This document shows positions 6,232 to 15,164 of a stretch of DNA of 20,796 nt, one piece after another. The position numbers and the translations under genes were made by a program. The number at the start of each line of letters is the position of its first letter. The stretch's first letter is position 1. The notes under the pieces are model-generated. The model was given only the letters and a program-made list of their open reading frames with translations, ran no database searches and was not told the origin of the DNA. This DNA comes from Lachnospiraceae bacterium (lineage in GTDB: Bacteria > Bacillota_A > Clostridia > Lachnospirales > Lachnospiraceae), in contig JAFQCI010000129.1 in NCBI GenBank assembly GCA_017416505.1, positions 1-20,796 on the forward strand. Reading direction: 5' to 3'.

Positions 6232-7935
6232 ATGGAACATTCAAAGATGGCAGGAAAGAAAGCAACTAGCTTTCTTATAGTAGCAGTAATATTTTTTATC
6301 GTAATTTTTACGGGAATTTCGTTGATTAGTAAATTTTCCGGTTCTGGTACCGGCAATAAAATTGAATCAGACGAAGAAGCACAAAAACAGCTTATGAAAT
6401 TATTGGATAAGGTAAAGATAACAGAGGTAGACCTGATTCGTGGACAGGTAGAGTTCGGTACGACCTCACTGGCAGATGAATTACCGGATATTTCGAAGTA
6501 TGAATATACAGTTGTTGGGGATGGAGAAATTGATGTAGAGATTATTTCTTCACCAGAAAAAGCAGGGGATGGAACAGATGGCTGGATGAACGAAATGGCA
6601 GAAAAGTTTAATGGTTCTGGCTATACCTACGAAGGAAAGTCGGTGACGGTATCCATTCGTAATGTTACTTCTGGTCTTGCTATGGATTATATTGTTTCCG
6701 GTAAGTATATTCCAGAGGGATTTTCTCCTTCTTCCAGTATGTGGGGAGAAATGACCATTGCCCAGGGTAGTGATTTAGAAGTGATTACAAATAGAACCGT
6801 TGGAAATGTGGCTGGTATTCTGCTTAAGAAGAGCAAGATTGACAGCCTGGAAGAAAAGTACGGAAGTGTAGATATGAAGACAGTCACTCAGGCTGTGGCA
6901 GATGGAGAATTGCTGATGGGATATACCAATCCTCTTGCCAGCTCTACGGGGCTTAACTTCCTGCTCTGTACACTCTATGCATACGATAGCGAAAATGTAT
7001 TAAGTGATACTGCAATTAACGGATTTACTACATTCCAGCAAAATATTCCTTATGTTGCATATAACACAATGCAGATGAGAGAATCCGCATCTTCCGGCTC
7101 TTTGGAAGGAATGATATTGGAATATCAGACATATGTAAATAGTGACCTGCAATCTACTTATGATTTTATTCCTTTTGGTTTAAGACATGATAATCCGTTG
7201 TATGCTACAGAAACTGCATCACCAGAGGAAAAAGCAGTATTATCCATGTTTGCAGAGTATTGTGCTTCGGAAGAAGGTAAGAGTTTAGCAGATAAGTATG
7301 GATTTAATGGTCTGGATTCTTATGTGTCTGAATTGCCGGATTATAGTGGAACTACCATTGTAAATGCACAAAAGCTATGGAAAGAGAATAAGGACTACGG
7401 AAAGGAAATTGTTGCTGTTTTCGTAGCCGATATTTCAGGAAGTATGTCAGGGGACCCTTTGAATCAGTTGAAGGATGCATTGGTAATCAGCAGTCAGTAT
7501 ATTAATGAAAATAACAGCATTGGTCTGGTAAGTTATAGTTCAGATGTATATATCAACCTTCCAATAGGGAAATTTGATTTAAACCAACGTTCTTATTTTG
7601 TAGGAGCGGTGGATAGTCTGATGGCAAACGGAAATACTGCATCTTACGATGCCTTATTGGTTGCGGTAGATATGATTCAAGAAGAATTAGAGAAGAATCC
7701 AGGTGCGACACCAATGATTTTCCTGCTTAGTGATGGGGAAACTAATGTAGGGAATAAACTGAAGAATTGTATTCCTATTTTACAGTACTATTCTATTCCG
7801 GTATATACCATAGGATATAATGCGAACATTGAAGCTTTAGAAGAGATTTCAAGCATTAACGAAGCAGTCAGCATCAATGCGGACAGTGACGATGTTATTT
7901 ATAAGATTAAGAGCTTATTTAATGCACAGATGTAA
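6232..7935 (+). CDS. membrane-anchored VWA-domain protein with substrate-binding-like domain
   Basis: A 567-aa protein. Residues about 12-33 form one N-terminal transmembrane helix or uncleaved signal anchor, placing the rest outside the cell. Residues about 85-370 resemble an extracellular solute-binding fold (EIISSPEKAGDGTDGWMNEM, ending GLRHDNPLYA). Residues about 393-567 form a VWA domain with an intact MIDAS metal site: DISGS at 400-404, T469 in NGNTASYD, and D501 in LLSDGE. VWA domains usually mediate metal-dependent protein contacts. ATG 6232 is chosen because AAAAGGAGAG lies just upstream; the open frame back to 6139 runs through the MITE remnant and is not expected to be translated. 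No terminator with a T run follows. Confidence 0.85.
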   Translation: MEHSKMAGKKATSFLIVAVIFFIVIFTGISLISKFSGSGTGNKIESDEEAQKQLMKLLDKVKITEVDLIRGQVEFGTTSLADELPDISKYEYTVVGDGEIDVEIISSPEKAGDGTDGWMNEMAEKFNGSGYTYEGKSVTVSIRNVTSGLAMDYIVSGKYIPEGFSPSSSMWGEMTIAQGSDLEVITNRTVGNVAGILLKKSKIDSLEEKYGSVDMKTVTQAVADGELLMGYTNPLASSTGLNFLLCTLYAYDSENVLSDTAINGFTTFQQNIPYVAYNTMQMRESASSGSLEGMILEYQTYVNSDLQSTYDFIPFGLRHDNPLYATETASPEEKAVLSMFAEYCASEEGKSLADKYGFNGLDSYVSELPDYSGTTIVNAQKLWKENKDYGKEIVAVFVADISGSMSGDPLNQLKDALVISSQYINENNSIGLVSYSSDVYINLPIGKFDLNQRSYFVGAVDSLMANGNTASYDALLVAVDMIQEELEKNPGATPMIFLLSDGETNVGNKLKNCIPILQYYSIPVYTIGYNANIEALEEISSINEAVSINADSDDVIYKIKSLFNAQM

Positions 7936-7985
7936 CAGCCGGGCAAGTAATTTTAAGGCGAAATCCTTATGATGCCATGAAATAA

Positions 7986-8011
7986 GTAACTGTTCACGTG
8001 TGAACAGTTAC
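7986..8011. repeat. dispersed palindromic repeat, copy 3 (perfect)
   Basis: A perfect 11-bp stem: GTAACTGTTCA (7986-7996), loop CGTG, TGAACAGTTAC (8001-8011). This is the best-preserved of three copies in the window, all intergenic. It lies between the VWA gene and leuA. No T run follows, so it is unlikely to be a classic terminator. Confidence 0.85.
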
Positions 8012-8081
8012 GATGGATGGTGGGTTTTGTATTTTGTGCATAGGATGGAATGATAAAAGATTTTGATAGGAGGAAAAAAGA

Positions 8082-9743
8082 ATGATGAATTATAAGAAAT
8101 ATAAAAGAGGATATTTTATGCCCCCAACAAAGTGTTTGAAGTGGGCTGAAAAAGAATACATTGAAAAAGCACCTATCTGGTGTTCTGTAGATTTAAGAGA
8201 TGGAAACCAGGCATTGATTATTCCTATGAGTTTAGAGGAAAAGGTAGAATTCTTTAAATTATTAGTAAAGATTGGGTTTAAAGAAATCGAAGTAGGATTC
8301 CCTGCAGCTTCTGAAACAGAATATAACTTTTTAAGAAAGTTAATTGAAGAAGATTTGATTCCGGATGATGTTACCATTCAGGTACTTACTCAGGCAAGAG
8401 AGCATATTATTAAGAAGACTTTTGAAGCCTTAGACGGTGCAAAGAAGGCCATTGTCCATGTATATAATTCTACTTCTTATGCACAAAGAGAACAGGTATT
8501 TAAGAAATCCAAGGAAGAAATTTTAGAGATTGCAGTCAGTGGTGCAAAACTTTTAAAAGATATGGCAGAAGAAACCAACGGAAACTTCCAGTTTGAGTAT
8601 TCTCCGGAAAGCTTTACAGGAACTGAAGTAGATTATGCTTTGGAAGTATGTAATGCAGTATTGGATGTATGGCAGCCAACCACAGATAATAAAGCCATCA
8701 TCAACTTACCAGTTACGGTATCCCATTCTATGCCTCATGTTTACGCAAGCCAGGTAGAATATATGAGCGATAACTTAAAATATCGTGAAAATGTAATTTT
8801 ATCTTTACATCCACATAATGACCGTGGTGTTGCCATTGCAGATTCTGAATTAGGATTACTTGCAGGTGGAGACCGTATCGAAGGAACCTTATTTGGAAAC
8901 GGAGAACGTACCGGTAATGTAGATATTATTACTTTAGCAATGAATATGTTTTCTCAGGGTGTAAATCCGGAACTTAATTTTGAAAATATGCCGGAAATCG
9001 TGGAAGTATACGAAAAAGTAACCCGTATGCATGTGTATGAGCGTTCGCCATATTCAGGACAGTTGGTATTTGCGGCATTCTCCGGTTCTCATCAGGATGC
9101 CATTGCCAAGGGTATGAAATGGAGAGAAGAAAAGAATCCGGAATACTGGACCGTACCATATTTACCAATCGACCCTAAGGACATTGGAAGAGAATATGAG
9201 GCGGATGTTATCCGAATTAACAGCCAGTCCGGTAAGGGTGGAATTGGATACTTATTAGAGCATAAATATGGATTTAATTTACCGGCTAAGATGAGAGAGG
9301 ATGTGGGATATTTCATCAAAGAAATCTCAGACCATGCCCATAAAGAATTACAACCAAATGAAGTAGTAGAACATTTTACGAAAGAATATATGAACCGGGA
9401 AGAAAATACCAAGTTAATGGAAGTTCATTTCGTACAGGACAATGGAATTGAAACTAAGATTACCCTTATGAGAGGGGAAGTAGTGAAACATTATTCCGGC
9501 AAGGGAAATGGACGTTTGGATGCAGTAAGCAATGCTATTATGAAGCATTTTGATATTAACTTTAAGTTGGTTTCTTATGAAGAACACGCATTACAGATGG
9601 GTTCGGATTCTACCGCAGTTGCTTATGTAGGAATCGAAGATACCAATGGAAAAGTAACCTGGGGAGTAGGTACAGACGATGATATCATCAATGCGTCTGT
9701 GAAGGCATTAATCAGTGCTGTAAACCGTGCAGGTGTGAAATAA
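8082..9743 (+). CDS. leuA: 2-isopropylmalate synthase
   Basis: A 553-aa enzyme condensing acetyl-CoA with 2-oxoisovalerate, the first committed step of leucine synthesis. The catalytic TIM barrel begins with DLRDGNQAL (residues 37-45) and carries the metal ligands of HPHNDRG (His243, His245) and the LFGNGERTGNVDI signature. The C-terminal part (about residues 430-553) is the LeuA dimerisation/feedback domain (GNGRLDAVSNAI, DSTAVAYVGI). The protein is of the longer, mycobacterial-like LeuA type. The start at 8082 has RBS AGGAGG; ATG 8085 and ATG 8118 are alternatives. No leucine leader peptide or T-box was seen in the 146-nt upstream gap, and no leuBCD genes follow. Confidence 0.95.
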   Translation: MMNYKKYKRGYFMPPTKCLKWAEKEYIEKAPIWCSVDLRDGNQALIIPMSLEEKVEFFKLLVKIGFKEIEVGFPAASETEYNFLRKLIEEDLIPDDVTIQVLTQAREHIIKKTFEALDGAKKAIVHVYNSTSYAQREQVFKKSKEEILEIAVSGAKLLKDMAEETNGNFQFEYSPESFTGTEVDYALEVCNAVLDVWQPTTDNKAIINLPVTVSHSMPHVYASQVEYMSDNLKYRENVILSLHPHNDRGVAIADSELGLLAGGDRIEGTLFGNGERTGNVDIITLAMNMFSQGVNPELNFENMPEIVEVYEKVTRMHVYERSPYSGQLVFAAFSGSHQDAIAKGMKWREEKNPEYWTVPYLPIDPKDIGREYEADVIRINSQSGKGGIGYLLEHKYGFNLPAKMREDVGYFIKEISDHAHKELQPNEVVEHFTKEYMNREENTKLMEVHFVQDNGIETKITLMRGEVVKHYSGKGNGRLDAVSNAIMKHFDINFKLVSYEEHALQMGSDSTAVAYVGIEDTNGKVTWGVGTDDDIINASVKALISAVNRAGVK

Positions 9744-9836
9744 GGAGGATGCCTGTTAGCAGCCTTTATAAAGGAAATGTGAGCCTTTTAGGAATATGGA
9801 ACCATTGTATCAGCAATAAGGAAAGGTGTTTTACAC

Positions 9837-11483
9837 ATGAATATATGGGAAGTACTTGGAATTCAAAAATGCAAAGAAGAAAATATAATCAAGCAGGCAT
9901 ATTATGAAAAGTTAAAGGTGACAAATCCGGAAGACCATCCGGAGGAATTTAAGCTGTTACGTCAGGCATTGGAAGAGGCAATGGGTTATGCCAGGGGAAA
10001 TGTAGCAGGGTCTTCGGATTTGCAAACCTTTATGGAAAAAGTAGATGAGATTTACCAGGATTATGGAAGAAGAATTCAGGTGGATAGCTGGGCGGAATTG
10101 TTAGAGGATGGTTTGATGGAAGAGGAAGATATGAGAAGACAGGTTTCTCTTTGCATCTTAAAATATATTGCAAGTCATTCTTTTGTTCCTCATGAAGTAC
10201 TTTGCTATTTAAATGAACGTTTTGACTGGTTTGGCAGTATGGAAGAGTTAAGTAGGGAATTTCCTAGAAACTTCCTGGAGTTTATCATTGCCAATGTGCA
10301 GTATGAAGATATTTTCTATTACAATAAACTTCCAATTATGGAGAATTTTGATTATGATGGATTTATTGATGAGTATTTTGCATACCGAAAGGCATATTCC
10401 CAGGAAAATATAGAGTTGTGTCAGGAATTACATGAGTCTTTCAAGAAGTATTCCTTTGACAATCTGAATGTGGACATTATTTCTTTTTATACCGCTCTTT
10501 ATTTGGAGCATTCCCCTGAGAAAGCGGCAGGGATTATTGAAAAATGGTGTGATAAGGAGCCGGATGCATACGAGAATTTTAGTAATACTTTAGGATTTTA
10601 CTATCAAAGCGAGAATCAATTTGAAGAGGCTGTAAAGTGTTACAAGCATGCGGTTTCGGTGTGTGAGAGTAATTATGAAAATTATGTATCACTTTTGCGT
10701 TGCTTAAGAAGAATGAGTCAGTACGAAGAGGCATTGGTTGTCATTGAAGAGGCATCAGCCAAGTTTCCAAAGGAAGCCACTTCCTTACATCGACGCATTG
10801 CGGATTTGTATTTTGATATGGGAAATTATGAAAAAGCCATTGCCCAGTATGAGCTTTTAAGTGAAGTGGAAGGTGCGAAACAGGATTACCTTTCGGAGAT
10901 TGCTTTTTGTTATGAAGCCATGGAAACAGCGGATGAAACAGCGGAAGAGTGTTATTTAAAGGCAATCGAAGCAAATTCCGAGGAAGGCGAAAATTACCGT
11001 ATTTATGGTATGTTTTTATTAGAAAAGAAGCGTGTGGAAGAAGCAGTAAAGTATTTAAAGAAGGCATACCAATTAGACCCGGAAAACAGTTTTATTGCCC
11101 TTTGTCTGGGAAAAGCCTGCAGGGAAGCAGGAGAGTTAAATGCGGCAAAGGTTTATTTTGAAATCAGTTTAAGTATCGCTATGGATGAATTAAAAGAGGA
11201 TGAAGAAGATTCTTGTATTTTGGAATCTATATCAGATGCCTTGGTACAGTTGGAACGTCTGGATGAGGCTTTAGACTATGCCAACCAGGCTCTAAAGAAT
11301 CAGTATTGTATTACATCCTGCCCTGGAAAAGGCTGCTTTGAGGCATATGAGCATATGGCACAGGTGGCAGAAAAACGGGGAAATAAAGAAGAAGCATTAA
11401 AATACTATGAAATTGCAGAGGAATTAAAGCATAAGAAACGATTTGCCAAAGCAATTCACAGATTAACAGAGGAAATAAATTAG
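9837..11483 (+). CDS. J-like domain and TPR repeat protein
   Basis: A 548-aa soluble protein. Residues about 1-50 (MNIWEVLGIQKCKEENIIKQ ... NPEDHPEEFKLLRQALEEA) resemble a DnaJ J-domain, but the HPD triad needed to stimulate DnaK ATPase is not present; NPEDHPEEF stands in its place. From about residue 230 to 540 there are successive tetratricopeptide repeats, for example NTLGFYYQSENQFEEAVKCY, RIADLYFDMGNYEKAIAQYE, IYGMFLLEKKRVEEAVKYLK and HMAQVAEKRGNKEEALKYYE. It is probably a protein-binding scaffold. AAGGAAAGG serves as RBS. The decarboxylase gene begins 1 nt after its stop, so the two are cotranscribed. Confidence 0.85.
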   Translation: MNIWEVLGIQKCKEENIIKQAYYEKLKVTNPEDHPEEFKLLRQALEEAMGYARGNVAGSSDLQTFMEKVDEIYQDYGRRIQVDSWAELLEDGLMEEEDMRRQVSLCILKYIASHSFVPHEVLCYLNERFDWFGSMEELSREFPRNFLEFIIANVQYEDIFYYNKLPIMENFDYDGFIDEYFAYRKAYSQENIELCQELHESFKKYSFDNLNVDIISFYTALYLEHSPEKAAGIIEKWCDKEPDAYENFSNTLGFYYQSENQFEEAVKCYKHAVSVCESNYENYVSLLRCLRRMSQYEEALVVIEEASAKFPKEATSLHRRIADLYFDMGNYEKAIAQYELLSEVEGAKQDYLSEIAFCYEAMETADETAEECYLKAIEANSEEGENYRIYGMFLLEKKRVEEAVKYLKKAYQLDPENSFIALCLGKACREAGELNAAKVYFEISLSIAMDELKEDEEDSCILESISDALVQLERLDEALDYANQALKNQYCITSCPGKGCFEAYEHMAQVAEKRGNKEEALKYYEIAEELKHKKRFAKAIHRLTEEIN

Positions 11484-11484
11484 C

Positions 11485-12990
11485 ATGAGTACACCCATAC
11501 TTTCGGAATTAATTCGATATACAGATTCTAAAGTCTATCCTTTTCATATGCCGGGGCATAAAAGAAGATTCCCGGATTTTGATAAAAATATATATGAAAT
11601 GGACGTAACAGAGGTTTCCGGAATGGATGAAATGCATGACCCAAAGGAAATCATCAGAGCCTCTATGGATTATCTTAAGGAAGTTTATGGGACAAAGGAA
11701 TCTTTTTATCTGGTGAATGGTTCTACAGGAGGGATTTTAGCGGCAATTTTTGCTGCCATAAAGAAGAAGGAAGAAATTCTTGTGGCGAGGAATTGTCATA
11801 AAAGTGTATATCATGCCATAGAGCTTTGCGAAGCGACTCCTAGATTTCTTTATCCTAAGTGGAAGGGAGACTATGATTTTTATGGGGAAATATCTCCGAA
11901 AAAGGTGGAAAAGATAGTAAGCCGGAACCCTAAAATAAAGGCATTGGTACTAACTTCTCCTACTTATGAGGGTATTTTATCCGATATAAAAAGTATTAGT
12001 GAAATTTGCAGGAAATATGGGGTTTTGTGCATTGTGGACGAGGCCCATGGGGCACATCTTCCCTTTGCTTCAAAGGTGGGAAGCTTTCCTTTAAGTGCCA
12101 TTGACTTAGGGGCGGATATCGTCATACAAAGTCTGCATAAGACCTTGCCAAGTTTAACCCAGACAGCTCTTTTGCATGTGCCTAAAGGCAGCAGGGTGGA
12201 TATGGAGAGATTAAGGCATTATCTTACCGTGTTTCAGACTTCTTCTCCCTCTTATGTTTTTATGGCTTCCATGGAACGATGTGTTGATTTTATGGAGAGA
12301 GAGGGAAAAGAGCTTTGGAAACAGTATGAAAATCGATTGGATGAGTTTTATAAGTCTTTGCAAGGTGAGGAAGGACAAGGGTTAAAGTATTTTCGCTTAT
12401 ATCAAGGGGAAAAGGCTTTTGACTTTGATAAAGGGAAGTTGATTATTTCTACAAAGAATACCCCTTTTTCCGGGGAAGAACTTGCGGAGCGTTTAAGAGA
12501 AAACGATCAGATTGAAATCGAAATGGCAGCAGCAACTTATGTGATTGCCATGACCTCTCTTATGGATGATGGGGAAGGTTTTTGGCGATTAAAAGAAGCG
12601 TTACTTTCTATAGAAGAATTCCTGAGTGAGTCTTGTGTAGAGAAAAAAAACAAAAATGGTGAATCGGTTACGAGAACCGGGCAAATCGGAAAGAGTAGCC
12701 AGGAGAATTTTAAGATTCCAAAAGCGAAGCGAAAATGCTCTATGAAAAAGGCTTTGAAACTGCCGGAAGAGGAAGTTTCCTTGAAGGAATGCGTGGGCAG
12801 AGTCAGCAAGGACTATGTGTTTGTGTATCCTCCGGGAATTCCGGTTTTAACACCGGGGGATGAAATTCGAAAAGAAATCAGGGATTTGTTATTAAAATAT
12901 ATGGATTTAGGGTTAAATGTCAAAGGACTTTATGACGATAAAAAAATAAAGGTACTTTGTAAGGAGTCTGAAGACAGGAGTAAAGGATGA
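11485..12990 (+). CDS. Orn/Lys/Arg decarboxylase-family PLP enzyme (YaaO-like)
   Basis: A 501-aa fold-type I PLP protein. The N-terminus YPFHMPGHKR (residues 18-27) is characteristic of the family. NGSTGG (78-83) binds the cofactor phosphate, DEAHGAH (185-191) contacts the pyridine ring, and Lys219 in SLHKTLPSLTQ is the Schiff-base lysine. The C-terminal domain contains VYPPGIPVLTPGDEI. The likely reaction is decarboxylation of a basic amino acid to a polyamine precursor, but the substrate cannot be read from sequence. Its position directly before tmk matches B. subtilis yaaO, which supports the family assignment. Residues about 385-420 form a Lys/Asn/Ser-rich linker. Confidence 0.9.
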   Translation: MSTPILSELIRYTDSKVYPFHMPGHKRRFPDFDKNIYEMDVTEVSGMDEMHDPKEIIRASMDYLKEVYGTKESFYLVNGSTGGILAAIFAAIKKKEEILVARNCHKSVYHAIELCEATPRFLYPKWKGDYDFYGEISPKKVEKIVSRNPKIKALVLTSPTYEGILSDIKSISEICRKYGVLCIVDEAHGAHLPFASKVGSFPLSAIDLGADIVIQSLHKTLPSLTQTALLHVPKGSRVDMERLRHYLTVFQTSSPSYVFMASMERCVDFMEREGKELWKQYENRLDEFYKSLQGEEGQGLKYFRLYQGEKAFDFDKGKLIISTKNTPFSGEELAERLRENDQIEIEMAAATYVIAMTSLMDDGEGFWRLKEALLSIEEFLSESCVEKKNKNGESVTRTGQIGKSSQENFKIPKAKRKCSMKKALKLPEEEVSLKECVGRVSKDYVFVYPPGIPVLTPGDEIRKEIRDLLLKYMDLGLNVKGLYDDKKIKVLCKESEDRSKG

Positions 12991-13029
12991 AAGGAACAAG
13001 CGGAAGTTGGTAAAGGCTTGGGACAAACT

Positions 13030-13656
13030 ATGAAAAAAGGAATATTTATTACATTAGAAGGTCCGGATGGTTCCGGGAAATCTACACAGATTCAGTTATT
13101 AAGTGAATATTTAAAGGAAAAGGGATATGATATTGTCCTTACCAGAGAACCGGGTGGCACTGCCGTTAGTGAGGAAATCAGAAAAGTGATATTGAACCCG
13201 GAATTAAAAGAAATGAAGGATATGACAGAATTATTGCTTTATGCCTCTGCCAGAGCCCAGTTAGTAGGAGAAGTGATAAAACCGGCCTTAGAACAGGGAA
13301 AGGCAGTGATTTCTGACCGTTTTATTGATTCCTCAGCGGTGTATCAGGGAATTGGACGAGGTTTAGGGATTGAAACGGTTTATGAGGTAAATAGCTATGC
13401 TCTTCAAGGATTGATACCGGATATTACTTTTTTGTTGGATTTGGATGCTGAGGAAGGAATTAAGAGAAAGAAGAAGCAGGCGGAATTAGACCGAATGGAA
13501 CAACAGGATGTAGCATTCCATCAAAGGGTGGTAGAAGGATACCGGGAAATTGCAAAAAGAAATCCGAAAAGAATTATAAAACTGGATGGTACTTTACCAC
13601 GGGAAGTACTTTGTGATATGATAAGAGAAAAGGTAGAGGAACAGTTAAATCAGTAA
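13030..13656 (+). CDS. tmk: thymidylate kinase
   Basis: A 208-aa dTMP kinase that makes dTDP for DNA synthesis. The P-loop is GPDGSGKST (residues 11-19), preceded by the typical MKKGIFITLE. The TREPGGTAVSEEIR segment, the DR motif in SDRFIDSSAVYQG, and the Lys/Arg-rich lid near KRKKKQAELDRME complete the fold. An in-frame TTG at 13018 would add four residues; ATG 13030 is preferred on family N-terminus, though the RBS (TAAAGG) is rather far. It lies 39 nt after the decarboxylase gene and is followed by yaaR rather than by yaaQ. Confidence 0.95.
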   Translation: MKKGIFITLEGPDGSGKSTQIQLLSEYLKEKGYDIVLTREPGGTAVSEEIRKVILNPELKEMKDMTELLLYASARAQLVGEVIKPALEQGKAVISDRFIDSSAVYQGIGRGLGIETVYEVNSYALQGLIPDITFLLDLDAEEGIKRKKKQAELDRMEQQDVAFHQRVVEGYREIAKRNPKRIIKLDGTLPREVLCDMIREKVEEQLNQ

Positions 13657-13723
13657 CTGTTTGATGATAAAACGGATAAGACCTGCCTTATGGCGGTAAA
13701 TGAAGAAAAGAGGAGGGATTGCG

Positions 13724-14164
13724 ATGGATTTAAAAATTCAACAGGCACAAGCATTGATGCAGACTCAGGCAAGAACGGAAGTAAATCAGAATGATGATAC
13801 TTTTAAATTTACTTTGATTTCTAATATTGCAGAAGCGGATTTGCAGGAACGACTGACTGTGCTGATGGGACAGATTAATGACCAGGGCGAAAAGATTGCG
13901 AAGCATATGGATATTAAAGATATGAGAAAATATCGTGCAGCAGTTAAGGAGTTTATGAATGAAGTCGTTTCCCGTTCTCATAAGTTTTCCAGAGAAAATT
14001 TTCTTGATAAGAGAGGACGGCACCGGGTTTATGGTATTGTAAAACTGGTGGATGAAAATCTGGACCAATTGGCGGCAGAATTATTAAAAGAGGAAAAAGA
14101 CCATTTAGCAATTCTTGCACGTATTGATGATATCCGGGGATTATTACTTGATATTTCTACATGA
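13724..14164 (+). CDS. yaaR: YaaR/DUF327 family protein
   Basis: A 146-aa, largely helical, soluble protein of unknown molecular function. The segments [59 protein letters not shown] and a terminal [17 protein letters not shown] are typical of DUF327. The frame is open from ATG 13700, but AGGAGGG at 13711-13717 lies 6 nt before ATG 13724, which is therefore taken as the start. In B. subtilis yaaR lies between yaaQ and holB; here it lies directly between tmk and holB, so yaaQ has been lost or moved. Confidence 0.85.
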   Translation: MDLKIQQAQALMQTQARTEVNQNDDTFKFTLISNIAEADLQERLTVLMGQINDQGEKIAKHMDIKDMRKYRAAVKEFMNEVVSRSHKFSRENFLDKRGRHRVYGIVKLVDENLDQLAAELLKEEKDHLAILARIDDIRGLLLDIST

Positions 14165-14179
14165 TTGGGGGCATGAAAC

Positions 14180-15163
14180 ATGGAAGAATGGAAAGAATTG
14201 GTGGAAGTAAATCTTCTTTCGCAGATTGAAGACACTGTAAAACAGGGAAATATTTCACATGGATATTTGATTAGCGGGGAAGAATATTCAGGAAAGAAAA
14301 CATTGGCTAAGATATTTGCAAAGGCATTGTTATGTAAAGAGGACGAAATGTATTGTGGTAAGTGTACCTCCTGTCTTCAAGTGGAAAATGAGAATCATCC
14401 GGATTTGATTTATTTACGATATGAGAAGGATTCCAGTATATCCGTAGATGAAATCCGGGAGCAGGTTAATCAAACTGTGGCTGTCAAACCATATGCATCT
14501 GACCGGAAAGTATATATTGTTCCAAATGCGGACAAGATGACACAACAGGCTCAAAACGCATTGTTAAAGACATTAGAGGAACCACCGGAATATGTAACCA
14601 TTCTTTTATTGGCGGCAAATCCACAGAAATTTCTTCCAACCATTTTATCCAGAGTGGTACAATGGAAGATAAAACCGGTAGCGAAGGAAGACATTGTGTC
14701 TTTACTTGTTTCAAAATATGATGTGGAAGAGAGTAAAGCGGAGTTTTGTGCAGGTTTTTCCATGGGCAATGTGGGAAAAGCTATCCGTCTGGCTACGGTT
14801 TCGGATTATCAGGAAATATATGATTTTTGCATACATCTTTTAAAATATATTCATGAAATGCCGGTGTATGAGATTATCTATGCCATGAAGGATTTGTCAA
14901 AGCATAAGTTGGAAATTAATGATTATTTGGATTTTATTATGGTGTGGTATCGGGATGTATTGATGCTAAAGGCAACCAACAATCCAAATAAGATTTTGTT
15001 TAAGAAAGAATATAAAGATATTAGTAAGCAATCCCAGAAAAGTTCTTTTGAAGGACTAGAGCAGATTATTACGGCAATAGACAAGGCAAAACAGCGTTTG
15101 GATGCCAATGTAAATTTTGATATTGCCATGGAACTTTTGATGCTTACCATAAAGGAGAATTAA
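14180..15163 (+). CDS. holB: DNA polymerase III subunit delta'
   Basis: A 327-aa clamp-loader subunit of the AAA+ superfamily that helps load the sliding clamp onto primed DNA. The Walker A region is altered (SGEEYSGKKT, residues 32-41). A zinc module CX6CX2CX2C follows (Cys52, 59, 62, 65). Further family features are NADKMTQQAQNALLKTLEEP and the sensor segment LPTILSRVVQW, where the usual SRC motif reads SRV. The C-terminal collar domain follows (about 210-327). ATG 14180 has a GGGGG stretch at 14166-14170. It ends 1 nt before ricT, so the two are cotranscribed. Confidence 0.93.
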   Translation: MEEWKELVEVNLLSQIEDTVKQGNISHGYLISGEEYSGKKTLAKIFAKALLCKEDEMYCGKCTSCLQVENENHPDLIYLRYEKDSSISVDEIREQVNQTVAVKPYASDRKVYIVPNADKMTQQAQNALLKTLEEPPEYVTILLLAANPQKFLPTILSRVVQWKIKPVAKEDIVSLLVSKYDVEESKAEFCAGFSMGNVGKAIRLATVSDYQEIYDFCIHLLKYIHEMPVYEIIYAMKDLSKHKLEINDYLDFIMVWYRDVLMLKATNNPNKILFKKEYKDISKQSQKSSFEGLEQIITAIDKAKQRLDANVNFDIAMELLMLTIKEN

Positions 15164-15164
15164 C

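Noticed and set aside
7936..8081. T-box or leucine leader peptide before leuA
   Set aside because: No specifier loop, no TGGGNGGNA-like T-box sequence, no terminator hairpin with T run and no Leu-rich short ORF; only the palindromic repeat is present.
9763..9774. Perfect 12-nt palindrome CCTTTATAAAGG between leuA and the TPR gene
   Set aside because: It has no loop-forming spacer or T run and is short enough to be chance in this AT-rich DNA; no terminator was seen in this gap.
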